Shown here: positions 1-8,106 of the stretch, one piece after another
How positions within the stretch are numbered: the first letter of the stretch is position 1
Layout of the letters: each line of letters begins with the position of its first letter
Source of the DNA: an uncultured Eubacteriales bacterium
Lineage (GTDB): Bacteria; Bacillota; Clostridia; Oscillospirales; UBA644
DNA: 46,210 nucleotides
NCBI GenBank assembly: GCA_905207625.1
Contig: CAJLLT010000016.1
Location: 1-46,210, forward strand
Reading direction: 5' to 3'
The notes under the pieces: generated by a model
What the model saw: the letters and a program-made list of their open reading frames with translations, nothing else
What the model was told of the DNA's origin: nothing
The model's database searches: none
Made by a program: the position numbers and the translations under genes

Positions 1-116
1 TGCAGAAGCAGCGGGCGGATATTTTCTTCGGTTTTCAAGTCAAGGGTTGTGTTTTCGCCGGTCTTCAGGAAAATGTCACGGTAAAAGGAATGCTTAGGGG
101 CATTTAGTGCCGTCTT
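1..116 (-). other. Open reading stretch at window edge, no start codon
   Basis: On the minus strand this stretch is open to the window edge and reads as plausible protein (KHSFYRDIFLKTGENTTLDL and onward), but a stop lies directly upstream and no ATG or GTG is in frame. If the AAA triplet in the ATGAAAGACGG overlapping the end of the hydrolase gene were one A shorter, a protein would begin MKTALNAPKHSF in this frame. So it may be the start of a downstream gene broken by a one-base indel, or chance. I do not recognise the family. Confidence 0.25.
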
Positions 117-731
117 TCATAATTATGTGATCGTTTCTCAGCTTTTTTATCCAATTGTCAAGGAATTGCATCTGATCCTCCGTATGAAACCAGTGTTCGC
201 CTCCATCCATTACTGTCAGGGATGCCCCGGTTTTTCGTGCGAAATCAGATATTGTTTTCCCGGAGGTCAGACTGTCTTTTTCTCCGTACAGGACGCAGGT
301 GGGGACTTTCCATTCCGGCGGATTATTTCTTACGTAACAAAGGTATTCCCAGGAAAGAGTTTCTCCGAATTCTGTACGGATCTCTTTTCTGCTGCAAAGC
401 TCCTTTTCCGTAACATGAGCCCATGTCATCATGTCCTGGATAAGACGTTCCATGTCGACTATTGGGGAAATAAACAGCGCATTGTCAACCAGTTTTTCCG
501 AAAGAGATATCATGGAAAAGAATGCGCCGATGCTGTTTGCGATCAGGGTCAGTGAGCGGCAATCTCTTTTCTGAGCGTCAAAGAAAGCCGGGAATTCTTC
601 CAGTGCCTGCCATGGTGTTTGTGACCTGTAATCAAAACCGATTACTTCACTGTCCCCGAAAAGAGGCTTGTAATGATCTGCTTCGCCGGCATTCCCCCTT
701 TTCCGTGTACATATATAACTTTGTTTTTCAT
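94..731 (-). CDS. Alpha/beta hydrolase, frameshifted near its N terminus
   Basis: Small cytoplasmic alpha/beta hydrolase of the type common in Clostridia; substrate unknown. The body reads NAGEADHYKPLFGDSEVIGF and continues with the nucleophile elbow ANSIGA, an acid loop GEKDSLTS and a catalytic histidine in GEHWFH. The natural start is the ATG at 731-729, with GGAG nine bases upstream; it reads MKNKVIYVHGKGG, the usual oxyanion-hole motif. That frame then runs out, and the body continues in another frame after a run of five Gs (plus-strand C run 694-698). One extra G would join both parts into 212 residues. The longest single-frame ORF, from a GTG at 771, has an N-terminal sequence that fits no hydrolase. 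The break could be a real mutation, slippage at the homopolymer, or a sequencing error. Family assignment is firm; its state is uncertain. Confidence 0.8.
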
Positions 732-842
732 AGCGATATATCTCCGTATGATTTTTTGTGACTAACCGCACAGTTTCGATTCCGTACTGCCCACAGTTTT
801 GTCGGGTACAGTCTCTTTGTTTCAGAAATACCTTTTGAATAT

Positions 843-871
843 ATTATATCGGCCTTCCGGCTTGTTGTCAA
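843..871 (-). promoter_or_regulatory. Sigma-A promoter for the hydrolase gene
   Basis: On the minus strand, TTGACA (871-866) and TATAAT (848-843) are separated by 17 bases, a perfect consensus. It points at the leftward hydrolase gene, leaving a leader of about 100 bases. Confidence 0.8.
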
Positions 872-932
872 TATGCGCTCAAGTAATTTAAAAAAGCGTC
901 GACAACGAAATGACAACTTATAATTGGGTATA

Positions 933-956
933 ATTTCGATTTTTACGTCTCGAAAT
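933..956. repeat. Inverted repeat between two divergent promoters
   Basis: ATTTCGA and TCGAAAT form perfect 7-base arms around a 10-base centre, lying between the leftward promoter (843-871) and the rightward operon promoter (1043-1071). The 413 bases between the hydrolase start and the operon's first gene hold nothing else I can assign. An operator is possible; it is not a convincing terminator. Confidence 0.3.
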
Positions 957-1042
957 CAGAATAAAGCGTCTTTTTATGGCTATTTAGGGGAGACAAATAT
1001 CAAAACTTTTTGTTGAATTTGGGCTAATGCGTCTGTATATAC

Positions 1043-1071
1043 TTGACAAACATGCACGAGAGTAGTATTAT
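1043..1071 (+). promoter_or_regulatory. Sigma-A promoter of the polysaccharide operon
   Basis: TTGACA (1043-1048) and TATTAT (1066-1071) with a 17-base spacer. Predicted start near 1078, about 67 bases before the chosen GTG start of the first operon gene. No other comparable promoter was seen before the operon end, where most genes overlap or are closely spaced. Confidence 0.75.
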
Positions 1072-1144
1072 ATGATATATAACAAGGTTTGTAATGCACT
1101 GTAGTTTTCATTCCTGCGTGCAATTTTTTCTCCGGAGGTGGACT

Positions 1145-2509
1145 GTGAAAGTCGGTCCGAGAATATACGAGCATGCCGACGGCCGATGGGAAGCCCGGTA
1201 CAGAAAAGGCAGACGGTCCGACGGTTCAATAATTTACGGCTCGGTTTACGGCAGAACATATGAAGAGGCCGAAAGAAAACGGGCTGATTTTTTGCGCTCC
1301 GCAGCCGAGGAAGCCGAGAATACCGGCGCTGCGGATGCGACGGAGATTTCCGAAAATAACCGGGGAATTCTGGATTATTATGAATCCGTGCCAAAAAACC
1401 GGATAGCATTCCCCGCACCGCTCAGTGAGGAGGAAGTTTCTTCTCTGATCCCTGTCATTGAAACGTGCCGGGACGGACTCCGGCTTGCGGCATATTTTGC
1501 TTTGTTTATGGGCGTTTCCTGCGAAGAACTTGCTGCCTTGCGCTATTGTGATATTGATGTCCGGTCCGGTGAAGTTACGGTCTGCCGTTGCCTTGCGGAT
1601 GTTAAACATATGCCGGGAATGATGTCCGCCTGTCGGCTCAGGAAAATAAGAATCCCGAAAGCGGTTTCTGATCGTCTTGATCTTTTCCGAGCCGCCAATT
1701 CCGGAAAGAATTCATTTATCGTTACCGGCACGGAGGAACATATCAAAAGCATAAGGGCTCTGAGAACTCTCTGGTCAAAGAGGTTTTCTTCCGGCTGTGA
1801 CAGAAAGATAACTCCCGAGGTCTTCAGGGCAACTTTTATCCGGCGATGCTTTGAAAAGGGCATAAATGCCGAAACCGTATCGGAAATTACCGGTATCGGT
1901 GTACAGACCCTGAGAACCAGGTACGGAAGTTTTATGAGATCCAACCCCGCACTGCTGGATTCGGTGCCGGGAACGGAACCTGAAAAAACGGCAGTTCCGC
2001 GTCAGATGAATCTGCTGATTCTCGGTGCCGGCAGCCACGGGCACGCCGTTTACGAAATAGCGGATAAGCTGGGGATTTTCCAGAAAATACGATTCCTTGA
2101 CGATGTTGTCACAGAGGACAGAGTCATAGGTAAAATCGGGGATTTCCGGAAGTTCATAGGCGAATACCCGATGTGCTTCGTTGCCATAGGCAACAACGAG
2201 CGGCGCAAGGAGCTTGCCGAGAAAGTCACCAAGGCGGGCTTTATCACTCCGCGGCTCATAAGCCCGGAAACTTCCGTTGCCCGTGGAATCAGCATCGGCC
2301 GGGGGACAATCATCATGCCCCAGGCGACTGTAAACACCGGAGCAAAAATCGGAGATTTCTGTATCATCGCAAGTAACTCCCTCATAGGATTCAACGCAAC
2401 TGTAGAAGATTTCTCCCACTGCGACTGCGCCTCCGTGGTAATGAAAGACTGCGTGGTTCACGAATGCGAAATGGTCGAAAGCGGTGAAATAGTCAGGTAT
2501 ACATCTTAA
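1145..2509 (+). CDS. Degenerate tyrosine recombinase fused to PglD/NeuD-like acyltransferase domain
   Basis: A 454-residue protein starting at GTG 1145, chosen because GGAGG lies six bases upstream. Residues about 5-48 resemble the AP2-like arm-binding domain of phage-type integrases; no clear core-binding domain follows. Residues about 92-263 follow the recombinase catalytic domain, but Box I Arg is Ser125, HxLRH has become EVFRA (His to Glu225, Arg228 kept, His to Ala229), and the LGH motif is ITGIG; Tyr260 remains. Residues 288-454 match the PglD/NeuD family: a Rossmann-like LILGAGSHGHAV followed by hexapeptide repeats. The catalytic His expected in the EHE/EHD motif is replaced (LIGFN, Phe416), and the last beta-helix coils are missing. 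Strand exchange and acetyl transfer therefore both look doubtful. As first operon gene it may be a DNA-binding, sugar-nucleotide-sensing regulator; that is inference. Confidence 0.85.
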   Translation: MKVGPRIYEHADGRWEARYRKGRRSDGSIIYGSVYGRTYEEAERKRADFLRSAAEEAENTGAADATEISENNRGILDYYESVPKNRIAFPAPLSEEEVSSLIPVIETCRDGLRLAAYFALFMGVSCEELAALRYCDIDVRSGEVTVCRCLADVKHMPGMMSACRLRKIRIPKAVSDRLDLFRAANSGKNSFIVTGTEEHIKSIRALRTLWSKRFSSGCDRKITPEVFRATFIRRCFEKGINAETVSEITGIGVQTLRTRYGSFMRSNPALLDSVPGTEPEKTAVPRQMNLLILGAGSHGHAVYEIADKLGIFQKIRFLDDVVTEDRVIGKIGDFRKFIGEYPMCFVAIGNNERRKELAEKVTKAGFITPRLISPETSVARGISIGRGTIIMPQATVNTGAKIGDFCIIASNSLIGFNATVEDFSHCDCASVVMKDCVVHECEMVESGEIVRYTS

Positions 2510-2531
2510 AAAACCTGAAAGGATGTAAGAA

Positions 2532-3806
2532 ATGTATAATTGTAAATTCAAACCCTTTGACAAGAAAGTCTGGCTCGCAACTCCGACGATGCACGGTGAA
2601 GAACTTGAATATATGACCGAGGCGTATGAGACCAACTGGATGTCTACTGTGGGCGCAAATATCAATGAAGTGGAACGGATTGCCGCCGAGAAAGCCGGAA
2701 TGAAATATGCCGTTGCCCTTTCTGCCTGCACTGCGGCACTTCATCTTTGTGTAAAATCCGCCGGTGAAAAACTGTACGGCAAACCTGCTATCAGCCATGG
2801 CGCATTGGAGGGCAAGCGCGTATTCTGCTCCGATATGACCTTCGATGCGACGCTCAATCCCGTCGTTTACGAGGGGGGTATCCCTGTATTCATCGATACC
2901 GAAGCCGAATCATGGAATATGGATCCCGCGGCGCTGGAAAAAGCTTTTGAAATGTATCCCGATGTAAAACTCGTTGTCTGCGCTGAACTGTACGGTTTCC
3001 CCGGACGCATTGATCTGATTAAGCAGATCTGTGAAAAACACGGTGCACTGCTTATTGAGGATGCCGCCGAGGCAATGGGTGCGACACTGAACGGCAAACA
3101 GTGCGGCTCTTTCGGCGATTACTCCGCCATCAGCTACAACGGGAACAAGATCATCACCGGTTCTGCCGGCGGTTGCTTGCTTACCAACGACATTGAAGTG
3201 GCAAACAAGGTGCGCAAGTGGTCAACACAGGCTCGTGAAAATGCACCGTGGTATCAGCATGAGGAAGTCGGATACAACTACCGCATGAGTAATGTGGTTG
3301 CCGGCGTTATCCGCGGGCAGTATCCGCATCTGGAGGAACATATTGCGCAGAAAAAAGCGATTTATGAGCGTTACCGTGACGGACTGAAAGATCTGCCGAT
3401 CCGGATGAACCCGATTGCGGACGGTGCTGTACCGAACTATTGGCTGTCTGCTCTGGTTATCGATAAAGACTATATGTGCAAGCAGGTAAGGGACGATTCC
3501 CGGGCGCTTTACATACCGGAAAAAGGCAAGACCTGTCCGACCGAGATACTTGAAACCCTCGCAAGCCTTAACGCTGAGGGCAGACCGATCTGGAAGCCGA
3601 TGCATATGCAGCCGATGTACCGTATGCATGAAGCGATCGGCAGAGAAGGAACTCTCCGCTGCCGCACCAACGCTTATATCGCAGGCGGGGTGACGGATGT
3701 CGGAGCGGATATTTTTGAGCGCGGCTGCTGTCTGCCCAGCGACAATAAAATGACCGCCGAACAGCAGGAAAGAATCATTGAAGTAATAAAGGCTTGCTTT
3801 GAATAA
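2532..3806 (+). CDS. DegT/DnrJ/EryC1/StrS family PLP-dependent sugar aminotransferase
   Basis: Converts a nucleotide-linked 4-keto sugar to a 4-amino sugar with PLP and an amino donor, in the cytoplasm. At 424 residues it has the usual family length. Visible motifs are the PLP phosphate-binding region around SACTAALHLC, the aspartate in LLIEDAAEAMGA and the Schiff-base lysine in SYNGNKIITGSAGG. The long form with extra sequence near residues 75-90 resembles PglE-type UDP-4-amino-sugar synthases. AAAGGA precedes the ATG. It sits between a PglD-like fusion and a PglC-like transferase, which suggests UDP-bacillosamine-type chemistry; the 4,6-dehydratase (PglF type) that would supply its substrate is not in the window. 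Confidence 0.93.
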   Translation: MYNCKFKPFDKKVWLATPTMHGEELEYMTEAYETNWMSTVGANINEVERIAAEKAGMKYAVALSACTAALHLCVKSAGEKLYGKPAISHGALEGKRVFCSDMTFDATLNPVVYEGGIPVFIDTEAESWNMDPAALEKAFEMYPDVKLVVCAELYGFPGRIDLIKQICEKHGALLIEDAAEAMGATLNGKQCGSFGDYSAISYNGNKIITGSAGGCLLTNDIEVANKVRKWSTQARENAPWYQHEEVGYNYRMSNVVAGVIRGQYPHLEEHIAQKKAIYERYRDGLKDLPIRMNPIADGAVPNYWLSALVIDKDYMCKQVRDDSRALYIPEKGKTCPTEILETLASLNAEGRPIWKPMHMQPMYRMHEAIGREGTLRCRTNAYIAGGVTDVGADIFERGCCLPSDNKMTAEQQERIIEVIKACFE

Positions 3807-3833
3807 ACAATGACCGGGAACCAAGGATCGATT

Positions 3834-4517
3834 ATGAAAAAAGTACTTGTTGTCGTAGCCCATCCTGATGATGAGGTCTTAGGCATGGGCGGCACTATAG
3901 CAAAATATGCATCGGAGGGGGCAGAGGTCGCGCTTCTTATCGTTACCGACGGAAGTACCTCTCAGTACAGAGATGACCCCCGACTGGAGAAAATTCTGGC
4001 GGAAAAGAAGAAGGAAACTCAGACCGCGGCGGAGATTCTCGGAATTTCCAGAATATATTACGGCGGACAACCGGATATGAAGCTGGATGTAACAGCCCAT
4101 ACCGATGTCAATTCTGCTGTTGAAGCTGTTGTAGATGAGTTTGCGCCGGATATTGTTTACACTCATTTTGACGGGGATGTCAACAGGGATCATCAGTGTG
4201 TTTTTCAATCTGTGTTGGTTGCATGCAGGCCCACCCCGGGACAGAGGGTGAAGGAACTGTATTCGTTTTCCGTTCCCTCTTCCACCGAATGGAGTCCTCA
4301 GAATTTCAAAAATGTGTTTACCCCGGATATTTTTGTGAATATCAAAGGTGAGTTCGCCGAGAAAAAGTACAGAGCTATGGAAGCTTATTCCGCAGAGCTC
4401 AGGGAATATCCCCATCCGCGGAGCACAAAAGCACTGAGAATACTGGATCAGGCTACAGGTCTGCAGGTCGGGCTTGAATGTGCCGAGAGTTTTATCGTTC
4501 ATAGGGTCGTAAAATGA
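3834..4517 (+). CDS. PIG-L (LmbE) family N-acetyl-sugar deacetylase
   Basis: Zinc-dependent hydrolase that typically removes the N-acetyl group of GlcNAc-type sugars. The 227-residue product begins MKKVLVVVAHPDDEVLG, with the family AHPDDE metal motif at residues 9-14, and has a second metal region HFDGDVNRDHQ near residue 110. The ATG at 3834 is chosen because AAGGA lies just upstream and the protein then starts directly on the first beta strand. The end overlaps the next gene by ATGA, indicating translational coupling. In this operon it likely produces a free amine on a sugar intermediate, possibly for the nearby ATP-grasp enzyme; the substrate is not visible. Confidence 0.92.
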   Translation: MKKVLVVVAHPDDEVLGMGGTIAKYASEGAEVALLIVTDGSTSQYRDDPRLEKILAEKKKETQTAAEILGISRIYYGGQPDMKLDVTAHTDVNSAVEAVVDEFAPDIVYTHFDGDVNRDHQCVFQSVLVACRPTPGQRVKELYSFSVPSSTEWSPQNFKNVFTPDIFVNIKGEFAEKKYRAMEAYSAELREYPHPRSTKALRILDQATGLQVGLECAESFIVHRVVK

Positions 4518-5191
4518 AAAAAGGGTATCTGACGTTTAAAAGAATTTTTGATATTGTTGCGGCGTTGCTGGCGACAGTACTGTGTATCATTCCCTGGATA
4601 GTTATAGGAATTATAATCAAGATCCAGTCGCCCGGACCGGCAATTTACAAGGCACAAAGAGTCGGGCTGAACGGAAAAGTGTTTACGCTGTATAAATTCC
4701 GTTCGATGCGGGTCGACAGCGGAACCGTGCACGCAACGACCCTCAGAGGGGACCCGAGGATATTCCCGTTTGGCGAATTTCTGAGGAAAAGCAAACTGGA
4801 TGAAACCCCGCAGCTCATTAATATTCTGAAAGGTGAAATGAGTGTTATAGGTCCGCGCCCGGAGGATGAAATAAACGCAAAAAGAATCTATACGGGCAAA
4901 TATCAGGCAATACTGAAAGCTAAACCCGGACTCAGCAGTCCGGCAAGCCTTTACGATTATACCCACGGCGAATTATACGATAATGAAGAGGATTATGTCC
5001 GGGAGTTTGAACCCCGGAAGCTTGACCTGGAGCTCTACTATGTGGAGCACAGAAGCGCCCGGTATGACTGCCGGATAATCATCAGAACTGTCGTGACTGT
5101 AATACGTACCATGATAGGAAAGAAAGAAGCCGGAGAACCCGAAGAGCTGGCTTTGTTGGGAAGGGATAAAATATGGATTTCACAAAAATAA
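4514..5191 (+). CDS. Initiating phosphoglycosyltransferase (bacterial sugar transferase, PglC-like)
   Basis: Transfers a sugar-1-phosphate from a UDP-sugar to undecaprenyl phosphate, the first membrane step of the repeat unit. At 225 residues it is the short monotopic PglC-like form: one hydrophobic N-terminal segment (about 13-38, FDIVAALLATVLCIIPWIV) followed by the cytoplasmic catalytic domain. Family motifs are YKAQRVGLNGKVFTLYKFRS, the Asp-Glu catalytic pair in KLDETPQLINIL, the GEMSVIGPRPE block and KPGLSSPASLY. The start overlaps the PIG-L stop and the end overlaps the ATP-grasp start at 5173. Its closeness to PglE-like and PglD-like genes suggests a di-amino-sugar or related UDP-sugar as first residue (inference). 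Confidence 0.95.
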   Translation: MKKGYLTFKRIFDIVAALLATVLCIIPWIVIGIIIKIQSPGPAIYKAQRVGLNGKVFTLYKFRSMRVDSGTVHATTLRGDPRIFPFGEFLRKSKLDETPQLINILKGEMSVIGPRPEDEINAKRIYTGKYQAILKAKPGLSSPASLYDYTHGELYDNEEDYVREFEPRKLDLELYYVEHRSARYDCRIIIRTVVTVIRTMIGKKEAGEPEELALLGRDKIWISQK

Positions 5192-6333
5192 GAGTACTTG
5201 TACTGGATACTGCGGGACGGCAGGTTCCGACAATTCTGAAGGAGCTTCACGATCTGGGCTGTCACATAACGACATTGAATTCCTCCAGGCTCGATATCGG
5301 CTATTCTTCCCGGTATCCGGACAAAAAACTTCTGTACCCGAAGGTCAACAGCGACAAAGAGTGTCTGAAAGCTGCTCTTGACAAGGAAATACCGTCCGGA
5401 AACTACGACGTGGTCATGCCCATGCTCGAAGGGGCGACCGAACTTCTCTGGAAGAATATAGATGAATACGGTAAATATGTGAAAATTGCCGCTGCGGATT
5501 ATGAAGGTTTCGTAAATGCGAACGATAAGCAGCTTACAATGAAGCTTTGTCAGGAAAACGGAATTTCCTGTCCCCGGACGAAGATGGATAATGAAACCAT
5601 GGAGGAGTTCCTGGCCGAAGTCTCGTTCCCGCTGGCTTTGAAACCGAGGGTAGGATCCGGATCCAGAGGATTCCATAAGGTTGATAATAAGGAGCGGCTT
5701 TTTGAACTGATCAATTCCGGAGCCGTTAAAGTCGAAGAGTATGTGATTCAGCAGTTTATCAGTGACGCTGAAGTGCACAGGGTATCCTATACATTCATTG
5801 ACAACGATAACAATGTAAAAGCATCTATGATCGCGAAATCTTCCCGCCCATATCCTCTGGGTGTGGGAACAAACAGCCTGTTTGAAAGTACATACGATCC
5901 GAAGATATGCGATCAGGCGGAAAGACTCCTGAAACTGATGAACTGGCACGGTTATGCCTCGGTGTGCTTTATAGAAAGCGACCATGACCACATTCCCATG
6001 GTAATGGAGATTAACGGAAGAATTTCCGCAAGTATAAAGATTTCTATGCTGTGCGGAATAAATGTTGTCCGGATGATGATAGAACGCGCTTACGGCGAAC
6101 CTGTAACGGAGTATTCCCGAAATGTTCCCGAAAATATACGGATCCGCCATTCACAGGCTAACGATATGTGGTTCCTCAAATCTCCCACACGCTTTTCGGC
6201 TCGCCCATCCTTCTTTAACCGCCGGAATACTTACGACGTGGTGTTTTCCTGGAAAGATCCGTTGCCTTACCTGACGTATTCCATGCAGTGTCTCGAAAAA
6301 TACAAGACAGAAATGAAGAAAAGAGAAAGATGA
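5173..6333 (+). CDS. ATP-grasp domain carboxylate-amine ligase
   Basis: The 386-residue protein has the three-part ATP-grasp layout: an N-terminal Rossmann-like region (IRVLVLDTAGRQVPTILKEL), an ATP-binding middle (LALKPRVGSGSRGFHKV, then EEYVIQQFISDAEVHRVSY) and a C-terminal metal-binding segment MVMEINGRISAS. Enzymes of this fold join a carboxylate to an amine via an acylphosphate. In polysaccharide loci such proteins may attach amino acids or other acids to amino sugars; the PIG-L deacetylase just upstream would provide a free amine. The exact substrates cannot be read from sequence. It overlaps the upstream gene by 19 bases and its stop overlaps the next start (ATGATGA region at 6330). 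Confidence 0.9.
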   Translation: MDFTKIRVLVLDTAGRQVPTILKELHDLGCHITTLNSSRLDIGYSSRYPDKKLLYPKVNSDKECLKAALDKEIPSGNYDVVMPMLEGATELLWKNIDEYGKYVKIAAADYEGFVNANDKQLTMKLCQENGISCPRTKMDNETMEEFLAEVSFPLALKPRVGSGSRGFHKVDNKERLFELINSGAVKVEEYVIQQFISDAEVHRVSYTFIDNDNNVKASMIAKSSRPYPLGVGTNSLFESTYDPKICDQAERLLKLMNWHGYASVCFIESDHDHIPMVMEINGRISASIKISMLCGINVVRMMIERAYGEPVTEYSRNVPENIRIRHSQANDMWFLKSPTRFSARPSFFNRRNTYDVVFSWKDPLPYLTYSMQCLEKYKTEMKKRER

Positions 6334-7214
6334 TGGACGGCAGACGTAAATTCTCGTTTTCTGTCGCGATGTGCGTTTACGGCGGGGATAATGCGGAGTA
6401 TTTCCGGGAGGCTCTTGGCAGTGTATTTACTCAGACAAGGACTCCCGACGAGGTTGTACTTGTCGTTGACGGACCGGTTCCGGAGTCAATTGATGATGTT
6501 ATCCGGTATTTTCAGGACAATTACAAGCAGTTACAGGTAATCCGTCTCCCTGAAAATATGGGACACGGGATTGCCAGGAAAACCGGAATATCCCGATGCG
6601 TAAATCCGTATATCGCCATTGCCGACGCAGATGATATCAATCTTCCGGAACGTTTTGAAACTCAGATGAGATGTTTTGAGGCAGATCCGGCACTGGACGT
6701 TGTGGGCTCCGCTCACAGCAAATTCATCGGAACAGAGGATAATGTGGTTGCGGTCAGTTCAAGACCGGAGCGCCATGAGGCTATCGTCAGGCTGATGAAA
6801 AGCAAATGTCCCGTGACGCAGGCCTGTGTCATGTTTTCAAAAAAGATCTACGACGCATCCGGCGGTTATGTGGACTGGTATTGTGCGGAGGACTATTATC
6901 TTTGGATAAGAATGTATGAGGCGGGCGGGATTTTTTACAACTGTCCTGAGGTCCTGGTGAAGGTCCGCACTTCAGAGGATCAATACAAACGCCGCGGTGG
7001 CTGGAAGTATTTCAAAAGCACCGCAGGCATTTCGGCATATATGTACAGGAAAGGGATCATCGGCTTGGGAAGGCATATAAAAAATGTTGTCCCCAGGTTT
7101 GTGCTTCAGGTGCTTATGCCTAGCGGTCTGCGCGGAACGGTCCGAAACAGCATGATCCGGAACAATACGAAAAAACTGCAGGATGAGAAGCACGGCGGCA
7201 GTCCGGAACAGTAA
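6330..7214 (+). CDS. Family 2 glycosyltransferase (GT-A fold)
   Basis: Cytoplasmic, membrane-associated transferase that adds one sugar to the lipid-linked repeat unit. The 294-residue product shows the GT2 opening FSVAMCVYGGDNAEYFREAL, the nucleotide-binding region around VVLVVDGPVP, and the metal-binding DADD near residue 96. The C-terminal third carries the aromatic/acidic acceptor region YCAEDYYLWIRM. It resembles AmsE-like transferases of exopolysaccharide loci. ATG 6330 is preferred because it overlaps the upstream TGA; a second ATG follows immediately at 6333. The donor and acceptor sugars are unknown. Confidence 0.93.
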   Translation: MMDGRRKFSFSVAMCVYGGDNAEYFREALGSVFTQTRTPDEVVLVVDGPVPESIDDVIRYFQDNYKQLQVIRLPENMGHGIARKTGISRCVNPYIAIADADDINLPERFETQMRCFEADPALDVVGSAHSKFIGTEDNVVAVSSRPERHEAIVRLMKSKCPVTQACVMFSKKIYDASGGYVDWYCAEDYYLWIRMYEAGGIFYNCPEVLVKVRTSEDQYKRRGGWKYFKSTAGISAYMYRKGIIGLGRHIKNVVPRFVLQVLMPSGLRGTVRNSMIRNNTKKLQDEKHGGSPEQ

Positions 7215-7323
7215 ACGGAACCTGATGCTTTTTATTCCGTTTTCCCGCGCTTCCGCAGGTCCCGGAAGAGGACTTGCCTGAAAGTGCATTGTTCAGTTAA
7301 AAAATACACGGAGTTGAGCAACG

Positions 7324-8100
7324 ATGCGAAGAGTGATAATTACTTTTGATGACGGACGTCTTGATAATTATGAGTACGCGCTTCCGGTTTTGCGTAAGTA
7401 CGGATTACAGGCGACGTTTTTTATTACAACGGGATATATAGACGGTTCTTTTTGCCCGGCTACATGGAAGTCTTCCGAGGGGCCGATGAATATCGATCAG
7501 CTTCGGGAGATGGCGGAACTCGGCAATGAAATAGCGTTGCACGGGGACCGGCACAAAACCGAGAAGGAAGATTTTGAAAACTGCTGGAAAAAGATGTCCC
7601 AGTGGCTGGGAAATGGAGGTAAATACGGCTTTTCCATCCCGGGTTCGCATTATGACCGTGAATACCTTGAGCGGTTTATGAAGGATGAGAAAGAAAGATT
7701 GCTGTATGTCCGGGGCGGAAGCCTGGGAAGAGGAAAAAACAATGCCATAAGGAAGATCCTTAAAGGTCTCCGGGTATATACAAATTGCAGATCTTACTTT
7801 GCGTATTATAATTCAGCCAATATCCTGCCCGGAACTCCGGATCGGCAGGTAGTTCCCTCAATCGGGATAAGAGAAACCGACAAGCCCGGGAAAATGCAGT
7901 ATTTCCTGGATAAAATGCCGGACGGGCACAGTGTTGTATTTATGTTCCACAGTATCCTTCCCGATGATTCCCCGCGCCTGGGACAGGACCCCTGGTGCTG
8001 GAGCCTTAGCCGCTTTGAAAGCTTTTGCCGGTACCTTTCGGAGGAAGCGTCTGGCGGCGGAATACAGGTAGTCACAATGAGAGACTTGTTTAAGAGGTAA
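7324..8100 (+). CDS. Polysaccharide deacetylase (NodB/CE4 domain)
   Basis: The 258-residue protein starts almost directly on the CE4 motif 1, ITFDDG (residues 6-11), with the catalytic and metal aspartates, and has the zinc histidine motif LHGDRH near residue 78. The motif GSHYDREYLERF may supply the later CE4 motif. No signal peptide is visible, so it should act in the cytoplasm on a nucleotide- or lipid-linked sugar, not on finished wall polymer. It is the second of three predicted deacetylases in the operon. A 109-base gap without a clear promoter or terminator separates it from the upstream glycosyltransferase. A GGAG about ten bases upstream supports ATG 7324. Confidence 0.92.
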   Translation: MRRVIITFDDGRLDNYEYALPVLRKYGLQATFFITTGYIDGSFCPATWKSSEGPMNIDQLREMAELGNEIALHGDRHKTEKEDFENCWKKMSQWLGNGGKYGFSIPGSHYDREYLERFMKDEKERLLYVRGGSLGRGKNNAIRKILKGLRVYTNCRSYFAYYNSANILPGTPDRQVVPSIGIRETDKPGKMQYFLDKMPDGHSVVFMFHSILPDDSPRLGQDPWCWSLSRFESFCRYLSEEASGGGIQVVTMRDLFKR

Positions 8101-8106
8101 AATTCC

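Noticed and set aside
1094..1144. Earlier ATG that would extend the fusion protein by 17 residues
   Set aside because: The extra residues are unlike the integrase N-terminal domain and GGAGG sits perfectly for the GTG at 1145.
2006..2509. Internal ATG that would make the PglD-like part a separate gene
   Set aside because: The frame is continuous with the recombinase part, there is no stop between them and no ribosome site before this ATG, so a fusion is the simpler reading. Internal initiation cannot be excluded.
1775..2731. A 318-codon minus-strand frame across the fusion gene and aminotransferase start
   Set aside because: Opposite two recognisable proteins and spanning their junction; looks like a shadow.
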